From contig RWJK01001896.1 in NCBI GenBank assembly GCA_004335835.1, forward strand, positions 81,916-145,915: a DNA stretch of 64,000 nt, in the 5' to 3' direction. This stretch comes from Scenedesmus sp. ARA3. Lineage: Eukaryota > Chlorophyta > Chlorophyceae > Sphaeropleales > Scenedesmaceae. Position 1 is the stretch's first letter; each line of letters starts with the position of its first letter. The position numbers and the translations under genes were made by a program. The notes under the pieces were generated by a model. The model searched no databases. It had not been told where the DNA came from and was given only the letters and a program-made list of their open reading frames with translations. Of the stretch, positions 45,730-54,444 are shown piece after piece.

Positions 45730-46013
45730 GCAACAGCTGTCACTGCTGCTGCTGCATGCGCTCCTGCAAATCCGTGCAAATGTGACCGCTGAGAGCGCGG
45801 AACTGATACAAAGGTCCCAACATTGACATTTTCAGCATCTATATGTGAATGCTGGTGGCGCCTACTTGTGCACTTGCGGGCGACATAGCCAGGTGGGGCA
45901 GGCTTGGAGTGCAGCTGCCCATAGGGCAGTGGCACTTCCTCCTGCTGTGCTTGTGCACACAGAATAGCTGCTGAAATAGTAAGAAGCATAGATAGCTGTA
46001 CAAGCAAATTCAT
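40104..46013 (-). CDS. Secreted carbohydrate-binding family 9 (CBM9)-like protein
   Basis: Ten exons in consistent phase: 46013-45866, 45470 (or 45461)-45257, 44854-44827, 44605-44558, 44170-44135, 43862-43634, 42852-42743, 42508-42245, 41222-41133, 40433-40104 (~498 residues). The signal peptide is MNLLVQLSMLLTISAAILCA. The CBM9-like beta-sandwich landmarks appear in order: VIDGQLDDACWQAADWTSEF, KMAWDDAALYIAAALEEP, IIFKDNDFEVFIDPDGDN, YYELEVNALG, WSVELALPWSLL, DQWRINFSRVQW, NWVWAPQWQVQMHQPETWGY. After it come LLMDVYHSQTQCWQEKGRFC and a C-terminal ~110 residues with a Ser/Gly-Ser run. This family (formerly DUF1083) is found alone or attached to glycoside hydrolases and is presumed to bind polysaccharide; no catalytic domain is present. 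The 3' splice site of exon 2 is ambiguous by 9 nt because it sits in CTG/CAG repeats, and the 44916-44965 gap lies in intron 2. It diverges from the EGF gene at 46486. Confidence 0.85.
40781..41060 (-). repeat. (GTGA)n array with two ghosts of CBM9-like exon 9 end
   Basis: The real donor of exon 41222-41133 (ACACCG|GTAAGTGA) is followed on the coding strand by GTGAGTGAG… sequence and two copies of the exon end (…GATGCGCTGCAGGTGCACAC) at 41053-40990 and 40832-40781. Between them the plus strand reads (CACT)n from 40833 to 40940; the sense strand is therefore an array of overlapping GTGAGT donor consensus units. Confidence 0.88.
41345..41500 (-). repeat. Two ghosts of CBM9-like exon 9 start
   Basis: CAGGAGAAGGGCCGTTTCTG and CAGGAGCAAGGCCGCTTCTG copies lie at about 41400-41350 and 41485-41445, upstream of the intact exon at 41222. 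Confidence 0.85.
41720..42165 (-). repeat. Four ghosts of CBM9-like exon 8 end and donor
   Basis: The end of exon 42508-42245 (TTGATGGATGTGTACCAT…TGCTGGCAGGTGAG) recurs at about 42160-42110, 42035-41990, 41900-41850 and 41765-41720, roughly 130 nt apart, with spacers rich in CCTAAACC/TTAGGCC. Confidence 0.9.
43150..43570 (-). repeat. Two ghosts of CBM9-like exon 6 end and donor
   Basis: About 180-nt copies of the second half of exon 43862-43634 (VQGAVNAA…WSVELALPWSLLKQAAQR) with the GTGCGC donor lie at 43570-43390 and 43325-43150. They are more than 85% similar by eye and their frame is still largely readable. Confidence 0.9.
44220..44500. repeat. (CAGCA)n pentanucleotide array, about 280 bp
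   Basis: Near-perfect ACAGC units in the intron between exons 44605-44558 and 44170-44135. On the coding strand it reads (TGTGC)n, giving an artefactual CAVLCCAV-type frame. Confidence 0.92.
44609..44652. repeat. (CAG)n run at the acceptor of CBM9-like exon 4
   Basis: On the sense strand (CTG)n is followed by CCAG|GTGTTCATTGACC. Confidence 0.88.
44860..45023. repeat. (CAG)n run with 50-N assembly gap
   Basis: CAG units flank the gap at 44916-44965. On the sense strand they are (CTG)n ending in CTGCCTGCAG, the acceptor of exon 44854-44827. The true length is unknown. Confidence 0.9.
45471..45728. repeat. (CAG)n at 45471-45515 and (CTG)n at 45680-45728
   Basis: The first forms the acceptor tract of CBM9-like exon 2 on the minus strand; the second lies in the same intron in the opposite orientation. 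Confidence 0.85.
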
Positions 46014-46485
46014 GTGAAGCTACCAGAAGCTCTCGACAATCTGTTGCTGGTAGCCAGCTGTAATTCACAGCTGGGTGTACTGCAGCAAAGGCCAAGGCAA
46101 CCACTGTAGGGCACTGGCGGTGATCACAGCAGGTATGATGGGTGCAGCCGGCTACCAGCCACTGCTGTAGGTGTCGGATTGAAAGCGTTAGGATTGGTTA
46201 CTGCTTAGCACTGTTCAAGGTGGACACGTGATTCCTAGCATAGCCACGGAAGGGTTTTGCTACTGCTGCAACAACTGACAGTTCAAGTTCTGCCCGTTCG
46301 TTGGTTGCACACCCGATCAACCAACAGAGGCGTCTAATTTAAAGTATTTGATGTGGCTTTCAGAATTTGCAGATGATTCTATGTCCTACTCGTTGTTTCG
46401 TATTCGTCAACTTGCTCCAGCTTCATTCCGTGGCACTGCTGGATGCTACCGAGCATACAGCCAACTTTAATGATAGACACACGTA
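46014..46485. promoter_or_regulatory. Bidirectional promoter region (CBM9-like / EGF protein)
   Basis: 472 bp separate the start codons of two divergent genes that both encode secreted proteins. No TATA box, palindromic operator or long repeat was identified; shared control is inference from the head-to-head arrangement. Confidence 0.45.
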
Positions 46486-48479
46486 ATGGTGCATGTGATA
46501 AATGGTTTGGACCGCAGCTCGACGCTTTGGGCGGTACAGGCGATACGTGCCGGGCACCTCCTGCTGCTGTTGCTGATGCTGCTTATCGTCCTCGGCTCTG
46601 AGCCCGCATCATGCAGGCTGCTGATCAGAGGTCGAACGCTGCTGAAAGCGCAAGATTCAGGTGAGAGCTGGGGTCTCTTTCACTGCTGTAGACAGACAGA
46701 CATGCGTGTCCAGCAGACATGCGTGTCCCATGGTGACAATGGCCAGCAGTGTCAGGGCCCACAGAGGAGGTGCTCAGGGCATACAGAGGAGGCCCATAGC
46801 AGCGGCAGCACACACTGCCTTCTTCCTGGCTGATGCACTGGCGCTCAGGTGTATGCACACGCTGCTGCTGCTCTCTGCTCATCATTGGCCTGCCGACACT
46901 GCCACCTGCTGCTCCGTTCTTGCTGCCCACAGCAGCAGCAGCAGACTCTAGCTACTTCCAGCCTGATACAACAGCAGCCAGCAGCAGCCAGGCTTGGGAT
47001 ACTCCAACACCTACAGCCAGTGGCACTTCTGCTCCCTGGACTGGCAGCAGCAGCAGCAGCAGCAGCAGCGGTGGCACAACAAGCAGCCAGCCGTGGACAT
47101 ACAGCCTGAGGGGATCCACAGCAGCTGCCAACACCTACACTGGGTCATCGCTTGCTGCTGGCAGCTACACTGGATCAACAGTTGCTGCTGGCAGCTACAC
47201 TGGGTGATCGCTTGCTGCTGGCAGCTACACTGGATCAACAGTTGCTGCTGGCAGCTACACTGGGTCATCGCTTGCTGCTGGCAGCTACACGCGCACCTAC
47301 AGGCAGCCCTGCAGCTATGCGGGCGTCTGCCAGCACTACGGGCGCTGCGTGGCGTATGGCTGGACCTTCACATGTGACTGCCCTGAGGGTTGGGGCGGTG
47401 AGCCGCAATGCATCAATTTGATTCATGTCAGTGACAGCTGTACTTACTTTACACAGAGGCTGTTCAGGGTAGCAGGCTGCCAGCACAGTGATCAACGCTT
47501 ACAATGCACGTTGTAGCAGATCCTCAGCTATGACTGCCCTGAGGGCTGGGGCGATGAGCCGCGCTGAGTACAAAATAGGTCACAAACATCCAGGGAGGCA
47601 GGCTGCTGGCCCCTCGTGCAGCTCAACACGCAGCTAGCAGCTGCAGCAGCAGTAACACAACTCCATCTGCACCTATCTGAACAAGTACACCGACATCCTC
47701 CTGGGCAGGCCATGGGGTGCTGTGCAGTAACACAACTCCATTCCGCACATTTCACACTCTTAGATGCTGCTGCTGTTGCTGCTGCAGGCTGGTACTGTGA
47801 GAAGCCCGTTGCGGCACGCAACACTGTGCTGGGTGCTATCCCTAGTGTGCCCAGCCTGGCGCCACAGCAGCCTGGCTATAGCAGCAGCACTCTGGCTGCT
47901 GCCACAACAACATCACTGTTTCCAGTACCTAACTACGCTGCAGCTGGCAGCACAGGCCCTTGGACAGCAGCTGCAGCTGTGCCGGTTACCCCAAGCCAGC
48001 TTGGAGCTGGCTTCACAGCAGGTGGCCAGGGCTCTAGTGACAGCAGCGGCGCGTATGTTTACAACGCTGGTGTGCAGCGCACAACAGTGGGTTATGGTGG
48101 GGCAGGCTTTGGCCCAGCTGCCTGGCCAGCAGCAGCAGCAGCAGCAGGAGGGCAGCTGGATAGTGACACTGGCAGCGGCACTGCAGGGGTGACTCAGCAA
48201 GCACCAGGCACCGTCACTGGAGGTGTAACTAGACCGAGTGACGCAGAAGTGCTGGTTACACCAAGTGCTGCGCCACAGCATGACAAAGGAGAGGACCCCC
48301 GACTCGATGATGGCGTGGGTGTCACTAGTGACACTGGTGACACCAGTGACACTAGTGACACCAGCAGTAAAGGCTCTGCGGGCGCTGGCCCTGGTGCGGC
48401 AGCCGCAGTGAGCAAGCAAGGCCCCTCACCTGTAGATGTGAGGCCTCCTATTATAGGAGTTGTGGCCCCTGTGGGCTGA
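46486..48479 (+). CDS. Secreted low-complexity protein with one EGF-like module (in-frame TGA in this sequence)
   Basis: Three exons in consistent phase: 46486-46660, 46933-47397, 47788-48479 (444 codons). The start gives a signal or signal-anchor (HLLLLLLMLLIVLGSEPASC). Exon 2 is Ser/Thr/Gly-rich, then has 30-nt repeats coding AAGSYTGS(S/T)(L/V), then PCSYAGVCQHYGRCVAYGWT. The EGF-like module is completed across the intron: C-x5-C-x5-C-x8-CDC-PEGWGGWYC, six Cys. The third exon is an unstructured Ala/Gly/Thr/Ser-rich tail with SDTGDTSDTSDTSS and no TM or GPI signal. The problem is codon 150 (47205-47207): the repeat reads GGGTGATCG where its sister copies read GGGTCATCG, so Ser became a stop. 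This is either a sequencing/assembly error, a null allele or a truncation upstream of the EGF module. Function unknown; surface or matrix protein inferred. Confidence 0.7.
47131..47290 (+). repeat. Coding 60-bp repeat (two 30-nt halves), about 2.5 units
   Basis: The half-units encode (S)SLAAGSYTG and STVAAGSYTG. The second 60-bp unit carries the TCA-to-TGA change at 47205-47207. Confidence 0.9.
47525..47567 (+). repeat. Ghost of EGF-gene exon 2 end
   Basis: ATGACTGCCCTGAGGGCTGG-GGCGATGAGCCGC copies the end and donor region of exon 46933-47397 (CDCPEGWGG|GTGAGC), with the GT donor mutated to AT. Confidence 0.85.
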
Positions 48480-50278
48480 TCACAGCTCAACATCATACTA
48501 CAATCAAGCCATAGCAACAACGCCGTCAGCCCCGCGTCCTACTAGAACGGAAGAAAGAGGGAGCACCTATGGGCTAGTGAGTGGGGTGGCAGTTGCAGCA
48601 ATGGCGCACCAGCGCCTGCAGTTAGTACTGGCATCGTCTCGGAGGCGTGTGGGGCGGGGGTGGGGGTGGGGCATGTGAGAAACCAGCTTAATCCAAATAC
48701 ATGTTATAATATATATCGTACCATGCTGTATACTTGAACTATGTTTGTTGCATGTGCCAATTCTACTGCAGTGTTGCATGTGCCAGTTCCACAAGTGCTG
48801 GGACCCAGACACTGCTCCTGCCCTGGTGATAAGGCCTGTTGACAGACAGTTTGCACTTTTGCCTGTAAGCCTGTGCTAAGCAGTGCGTCTCTCATACAGA
48901 TAGGGTCTCTATGACAGTGTGATGGATGTTGTGGGAAGTGTCAGGAAGATGCGGGTGGATGTGGGTTGTGGGCGCGAGAGAGTTGCTGTGCAACAACACT
49001 CAAGTGAGCAGGGGCTTGTCGCAGAAGGGAGATTTATGTTTTGCTGGTGCTCACATGCCTTTTGCTATGTAGTGCTATGAACTGAGAAGTGCTGGCAAAA
49101 AAGAAAACAGCACATGCATGTCTGGTTGTGACTATGAAAGGCAGAATGTGGCAGTCATAGGTTGCTTGAGCTTTACTGGCAAAACTTGCAAAGCGCGTGC
49201 AGCAGCAGCTGTAGGGCATTTTTGTGGTGTTTGCATTCTTGTAATGACAAGCAGGCTGGGCAAGATGGTGGTAGGAAGAGGTGCCGCAGTACTACTGCAG
49301 CGCAAGCAGTTGCGCTAGTAGGCCAAAGTGGGCCAGTGGGCAAAAGTGGCATGTCAGCGCTGCCCCAATACACTGCAGGGCAAGCAGTTGCGCACTGAGC
49401 AGGGCTGTCAGCTTGCATTCGCCTTGATGCACACGATAACTGGCATTGCGCAACACGTTGTGTTATGGCGGCGTGTACCTTTAGAAAATATGTGACAATG
49501 TGTGCTGGATCAGGGGTGATTCCATGCATGTGGCAGCGCGTCGTTTTCGGGCTGCATAATAATGCAGCATCATATGATGCTGTGCATCATGCACTGCTGC
49601 GGCAGGCTACAGCAGTCATTTACCACCGCATGAGGCAGCCGGCAGCTGCTACAGCAGCTACTGATCACTGCACGGCAATTGGGGCGAGGCCTCCGCACTC
49701 TTGCATGATGGTTGTGTGCTGTGCAGCAGCGGCTGCATGGACCAAATGGAACATCACATGGGGTGTGTGCACATACTGCTCAGCAAGGGTCTTGCTCTTG
49801 GCGCCGTGTCGCCGCTGCATGTGAGTGGTGCAGCTGCACTACCATCACCAGCAGCACAGTTGAGTCCTGTTTCACCACTGGTGTCTGTGGTCACCACACC
49901 ACGGTGGCGTATGCCGCATGAACACAATGTGTAACCCCTCTATCTATCTATCAGTGGAGTCCTTGTGCATGCATTTGCCGTGCATGCTGCGGCTGGAATG
50001 GCCAAGCTCGCGGGGGGTATTACCCGCCAATGTAAACTTGGCACTGCATGACTGTTCTGCTGACTCAGCAGTAAGAAGCTGTTACGCTTCTGGGCGGTCG
50101 AAGCGATGTCATTTGTCAGAGTATGAGTGCCTCAGATTCTGTTTTGCTGACAGTATTTCTGTTCAACTACAGTTCGCCCGATCCGAGCGCTGGGTTCGAA
50201 ACCGCACTGATCTTCGACTCAATTACACCGACAGCTGCGCTCAAGCAACTGCTGTATCCCGAGCAAGCCATTGAAACC
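48480..50278. other. Intergenic region without a recognisable gene
   Basis: Frames are short and unsupported on both strands. It includes the upstream region of the Cys-rich gene at 50279; an in-frame ATG at 50123 exists but is a less likely start. Confidence 0.5.
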
Positions 50279-51319
50279 ATGAAGCAAACCATTTTGTGCG
50301 CTTTTGTAATGGTGCTGGCTGCGACTGCCACCAGCTGCCAGGCGCAGCAGCAACAGCAACCGAACACCACACTCAACGAATTCAAGAACGCGTCAGCTGC
50401 AGCAGCAGTAGTCGACCCCAACAACACTCCAGCACTCTGCACACTGAAGCCGGCGGATTTGGCAGCAGCGGACTTGGCAGCTGTAAGGGCAGACTGCGGT
50501 GAGTTGTGTAACTGCTGCTGCTGCTGCTGCTGCTGTTGTAGAAGATTATGTGGACGGCAAAACATTTATTGGTGTACTGCTGAGGCAGCACATTTATGTA
50601 CATGTTGAGCTCTTCTTTCTGGATACATCTTGACTCAGAGTGAGCAGAGCTTGCTGTCTCATGTGGTGGTTGAGCGCCCTCCTGCTGCTGCTGAGCAGCG
50701 CTGCCTGCCTCAACTTATGCAGCAGTGCAGCACAGCAATCAACGTGTGTCATAAACTGCTGCTGATTGAACCTGCTGCTGCTGCTTCTGCTGCTGTCCCT
50801 GCAGACAGCGCCACCCTCGAAGGTCCGAAGCCAACCGCGGGCCTGCAGTTCTGCAAATCCTGCGGCTGTTCACTCAACCTGCTGGCATACCGCAGCCTCA
50901 ACAGAACCGGAGCCTTTAAATCCGCCAGCACAGCAGACGACAATGATGTACAGCTGGACGTATGCGGGCACTGGGTGCTACAGCAGGCAGTGCAGCAGGG
51001 CCAGTTGTCACCGCTAGCAGTGACAGCGCTGGATGCATGCCAGCCAATCGACTTCATTTGTGACAAGGCTTCCAAGCGCTTGGATTCCTCGCTGATCAGC
51101 AAGGCTGTTACTGACAGGTTTGCTGTGCTTGGAGGCAGTATTCAAGATGCAATTGAAGAGGCGCAGGCAGGAGAGATGCCTGGCTTGGGTTCTGCTGCTG
51201 CTGCTGCTGCCGCACCTGCAGCAGCAAAGTCGGGGGCTGCGTTGGCAGCAGCAGATGCAGCAAGAATGGTTATGGCGGCGGCGGTAGGGTTGGGGGTGTT
51301 GCTGCAGCTGCTGCAGTGA
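50279..51319 (+). CDS. Cys-rich secreted protein, probably GPI-anchored
   Basis: Two exons join in phase 1: 50279-50498 and 50805-51319 (244 residues). I chose the ATG at 50279 over the in-frame 50123 because it begins a clear signal peptide (MKQTILCAFVMVLAATATSC). The mature part has Cys at ALCTLKP, VRADCDS, LQFCKSCGCSLN, LDVCGHW, LDACQP and FICDK, an even set suggesting disulfides. It ends in an Ala-rich spacer and a hydrophobic tail (MVMAAAVGLGVLLQLLQ) with no charge after it, the form of a GPI-attachment signal. The layout (signal, ~130-residue Cys domain, GPI tail) resembles plant GPI-anchored Cys-rich proteins in pattern only; I do not recognise the domain. Intron 50499-50804 carries (CTG)n after the donor. 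No ghosts of this gene were noticed, unlike most of its neighbours. Confidence 0.75.
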
Positions 51320-52029
51320 TGAAGAGGGGTGTTGGGAGTGCTGGCAGCAATACGCAGAACCCAACATGGCTGAGACAAATCTTACAGTCAGCTGCTGTCC
51401 GCTGTGTGTGCTGGTGCGCTTGCTGCGTAGTGGGAGCCACACAATCCTCGGCCGTTCAAAACAGCCCTCATACTGCTATTTGGTGCGATGATCTGCTATT
51501 TGCAGCAGTATTTATTGTCATGGCTTTAGCATTGCGCTGTTGCTCTTGTAGTTTTGATGATGGGATGGCTGAACGTCCAGTATAGCATTTGTATGATGTT
51601 GCTGTGATACCTTGGTTCTTCACTTCCATCCACTACAAAATCCCTGCTCTTGACGGTGCCCGCAATCTGCCCAAAGCAGTAGCCAGTAGCCTGTGAGCCT
51701 TTTTCTGTTCAGTGAGTCAGTGAGTTCTGGCTGTCTCTGTGTTGTGGTGTCCATCATGCGCAGCAGTCATCGGCTGTTGCCAGGCAAGCTCTGCACACAG
51801 CATGTGCTTGCGCTGCTGCTGCAGACGTGCAGACCGAAAATGTGTTTTGCACGGCTTGCATGCAGCCGCCAAGCAGCCGCAGTGTGCTTGTGAGCTGGGC
51901 CTTCATCAGCAGTTGGAAAATAGGCGGCATAGATGAGGCACCATGCTGGTCACTGGCAACGGATGCCACCCATGTATTCTGGAGCACAAGCACAGTTGCT
52001 TAAAATTTTGAGTCGCTACTGAACTCGGT

Positions 52030-52048
52030 AGTGATACCCGGTATCACT
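52030..52048. repeat. 8-bp perfect palindrome with 3-nt loop
   Basis: AGTGATAC, loop CCG, GTATCACT. Confidence 0.7.
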
Positions 52049-52070
52049 GAGTGTCTCTGGTGTGTGCTCA

Positions 52071-52140
52071 CAGCCAGGCGCACTGTGAATGCATTATGCA
52101 ATGATCAGCCAGGCGCACTGTGAATGCATTATGCAATGAT
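52071..52140. repeat. 35-bp perfect tandem duplication
   Basis: The unit beginning CAGCCAGGCGCACTGTGAAT is present twice with no mismatch, so it is recent. Confidence 0.9.
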
Positions 52141-52511
52141 CAGCGTTGACCAGGGCTGGCGAAGCTGATGTACGCTGCGCACAGCAACGCCTCTGCAAGC
52201 ACATGCTGTGATGCAGATTTCAAGGTTGTGCATGGCTGGTGCTGTGTCATGCTGCAGGGGCTGCTGCGTACAGCATTCACTGCAATGCCTGCAGCGCTTA
52301 TGCTATTCAGTCTTCCACAGCGTGTTGGCCAGCGTGGCACTTCCAGCGCTGTAATGCGAGGGCGGGCTATGTTTTTCTGCACCTGGGTCCTTGCCTGGCG
52401 TCTGCTGTATTGCTCTTAACGCTTGAGCGATACTTTATACGCATATGTAGTCTGTTCAAGGTAATTGTGTCTGAAAGAAGTTGTCACTGATGGCTTGGGT
52501 TCAATCCTTGT

Positions 52512-52554
52512 GTACCGTACCCGCCAGTACGGTACTGGCAGTCCGACTGCCAGT
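52512..52554. repeat. Two abutting 9-bp perfect hairpins
   Basis: GTACCGTAC-(6 nt)-GTACGGTAC at 52512-52535 and ACTGGCAGT-CCG-ACTGCCAGT at 52534-52554. Confidence 0.7.
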
Positions 52555-53042
52555 GACTGTGAACCGTTCACACCGTGGCCCCAGTGTTGCGGGCCCATCT
52601 TCCATCTCAATCAGCAATGTGAGGCTTGATTAAATATACGAAAGAACATTTTTTGCTGTTCAAACGCATGTTTTGCAGCAGGTGCAAGCATACAAGCTGG
52701 TATTCTGCGCCTGCTGGTGCTAGCTTGCAGTAAGTCAACGACACCGACAGCTGTGCGAACCAGGTTCGATACCAACACCCAAATAAACTGTTACTAGATA
52801 GATTTTGTCATTTTTTCGGCCCAAATTGCTGAGGACGAGATCGTGTGCGCATTGACTAATCCCACGGAAACTCACTCTCACCTCACACTCAACTGAATGT
52901 CTCGATCAAATTGCTGCTTCTCGTGTCTGCGGTCAACATCTTGTTTTAGCATAAGCTTTAACTATTTGGTGTGATTACATGCTCGGGATCGTGAACAAGC
53001 ACTGATGCTTTGTTGAACAGAAACAGTTGTTGCCGGAAGACC

Positions 53043-54402
53043 ATGGATCACAAATACGGAGCGGACTTGACCGGGAAGCAGTTTGTGGCACTGTGTATAG
53101 CACTGTGCACCGGCACTCTCATTGAATGGTGAGCTGAGTGCCGCCCCAGCAGCAAGGCTGTTGTCTGGTGCCAAGCATGTCTGGTGCACTGCCCTCACAG
53201 CCTGCCTAGCACTTTATCCACAGCTGTTCTGGTACTTGCTGTTGCAAAAAGCTCATCTTTTGGAACTCATGTGCTGCTGTGCAGGTTTGACTTCACCAGT
53301 GAGTGCTGGCATGGTAGACATGCAGCTGATCACTGCGCAGCAGCCAGCAGCAGCAGCAGCAGCGACAGCACCAGCAGCAGCAGCACTGAGCAGCAGAGCA
53401 CATGTGGCTGGTTGCTGTGGCAGCAGCGGCAGCAGCAGCAGCGGCAGCACAACTAGTGAAGGCATACATGCTGCCGCATTTGATCATCACACATTGCAAC
53501 GGCCGCAACTGGCTGACCATGCTGCTGTTTTCTGCTTTTCAAATACTTGCTTCTGCTGCTGTGCGTGTACTCGCAACCCTTGTCACCTGTCGGCAGTCTA
53601 CTCGCAGCTCAGCAGCACCATCACAGAGGTCTTCTTCCCGCCAAGCAATGCAGCAGCACAGCAGCTCTCATACTGGGCGGTGCGTGACCTCCTGCAGGCG
53701 CAGCTACGACTTGCATAACCTGTGCTGCATGTGTGTAACATTTTTTTTTGATGCGTGTGGATGCGCGCTCAGCTGCTCTGGAGGGCCACACCTGTGGCAT
53801 GACTGGTCGGCTCCATCCAGTTCTGTATTGCTTGCTGTTGTCAGCTGCGTCATAGCAGAAGAGCGTGTAATGCTGACACATGCGTCGAGTGTGTTCGCAT
53901 GATGCTGCTGCATTGTTTGTGTTTGCTGTGCCCGCAGGTGTTTGCGCTTGGCTTCATTGCAAGGCCACTGGGGTCTATCTTGTGAGTAGGCCAGCAGTGC
54001 TGACACTGGTCACAGACGCAGCGTAGCAGCAGCGGCAGCAGTACTGCTTCTCGACGCAGAGGCTGCACAAACAGCAGCAGGAGCAGGCGTGTACACTATT
54101 CATAGTCAGCAGGAGCAGGCAGAACTAAGCTCCACACACATTGCATGCAGCTTATACTGGTTACTCAGCAGGACAGCATGCCACCTGCATGCATGCGATC
54201 CCAACATGTGTGCCTGCATGCGAGCAGCACATCTGAGAGTGCGTTCACTTGCCACATGGCATCACAGCGACATGTTCGTCTACTGCGCTGCCGCAGGTTT
54301 GGGCACCTTGGCGACAGCAGGGGCAGGCGGGTGACGCTGCTGTGGAGCATCCTGTGTGTCTCGGTGAGTAGTCCTGGGATCTCTCATGGTGCTGCAACAC
54401 AA

Positions 54403-54444
<42 letters not shown>

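Larger units (their letters stand above)
51320..53042. other. Intergenic region with short palindromes, upstream of the MFS gene
   Basis: No gene is recognised. It contains perfect short inverted repeats at 52030-52048 and 52512-52554 and a 35-bp tandem duplication at 52071-52140. Confidence 0.5.

Noticed and set aside
47205..47207. TGA read as selenocysteine
   Set aside because: The codon replaces Ser within a low-complexity repeat, with no redox context; a base change is far simpler.
47204..47254. A ~50-nt intron (GTGATC…GGCAG) that would remove the TGA
   Set aside because: Boundaries fit GT-AG, but the length is too short for the introns seen here and the donor is poor; not supported without cDNA.
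52730..52800. tRNA-like GGTTCGATACC box
   Set aside because: The flanks do not form the T-arm stem, and no D-arm, anticodon arm or acceptor stem could be laid out.
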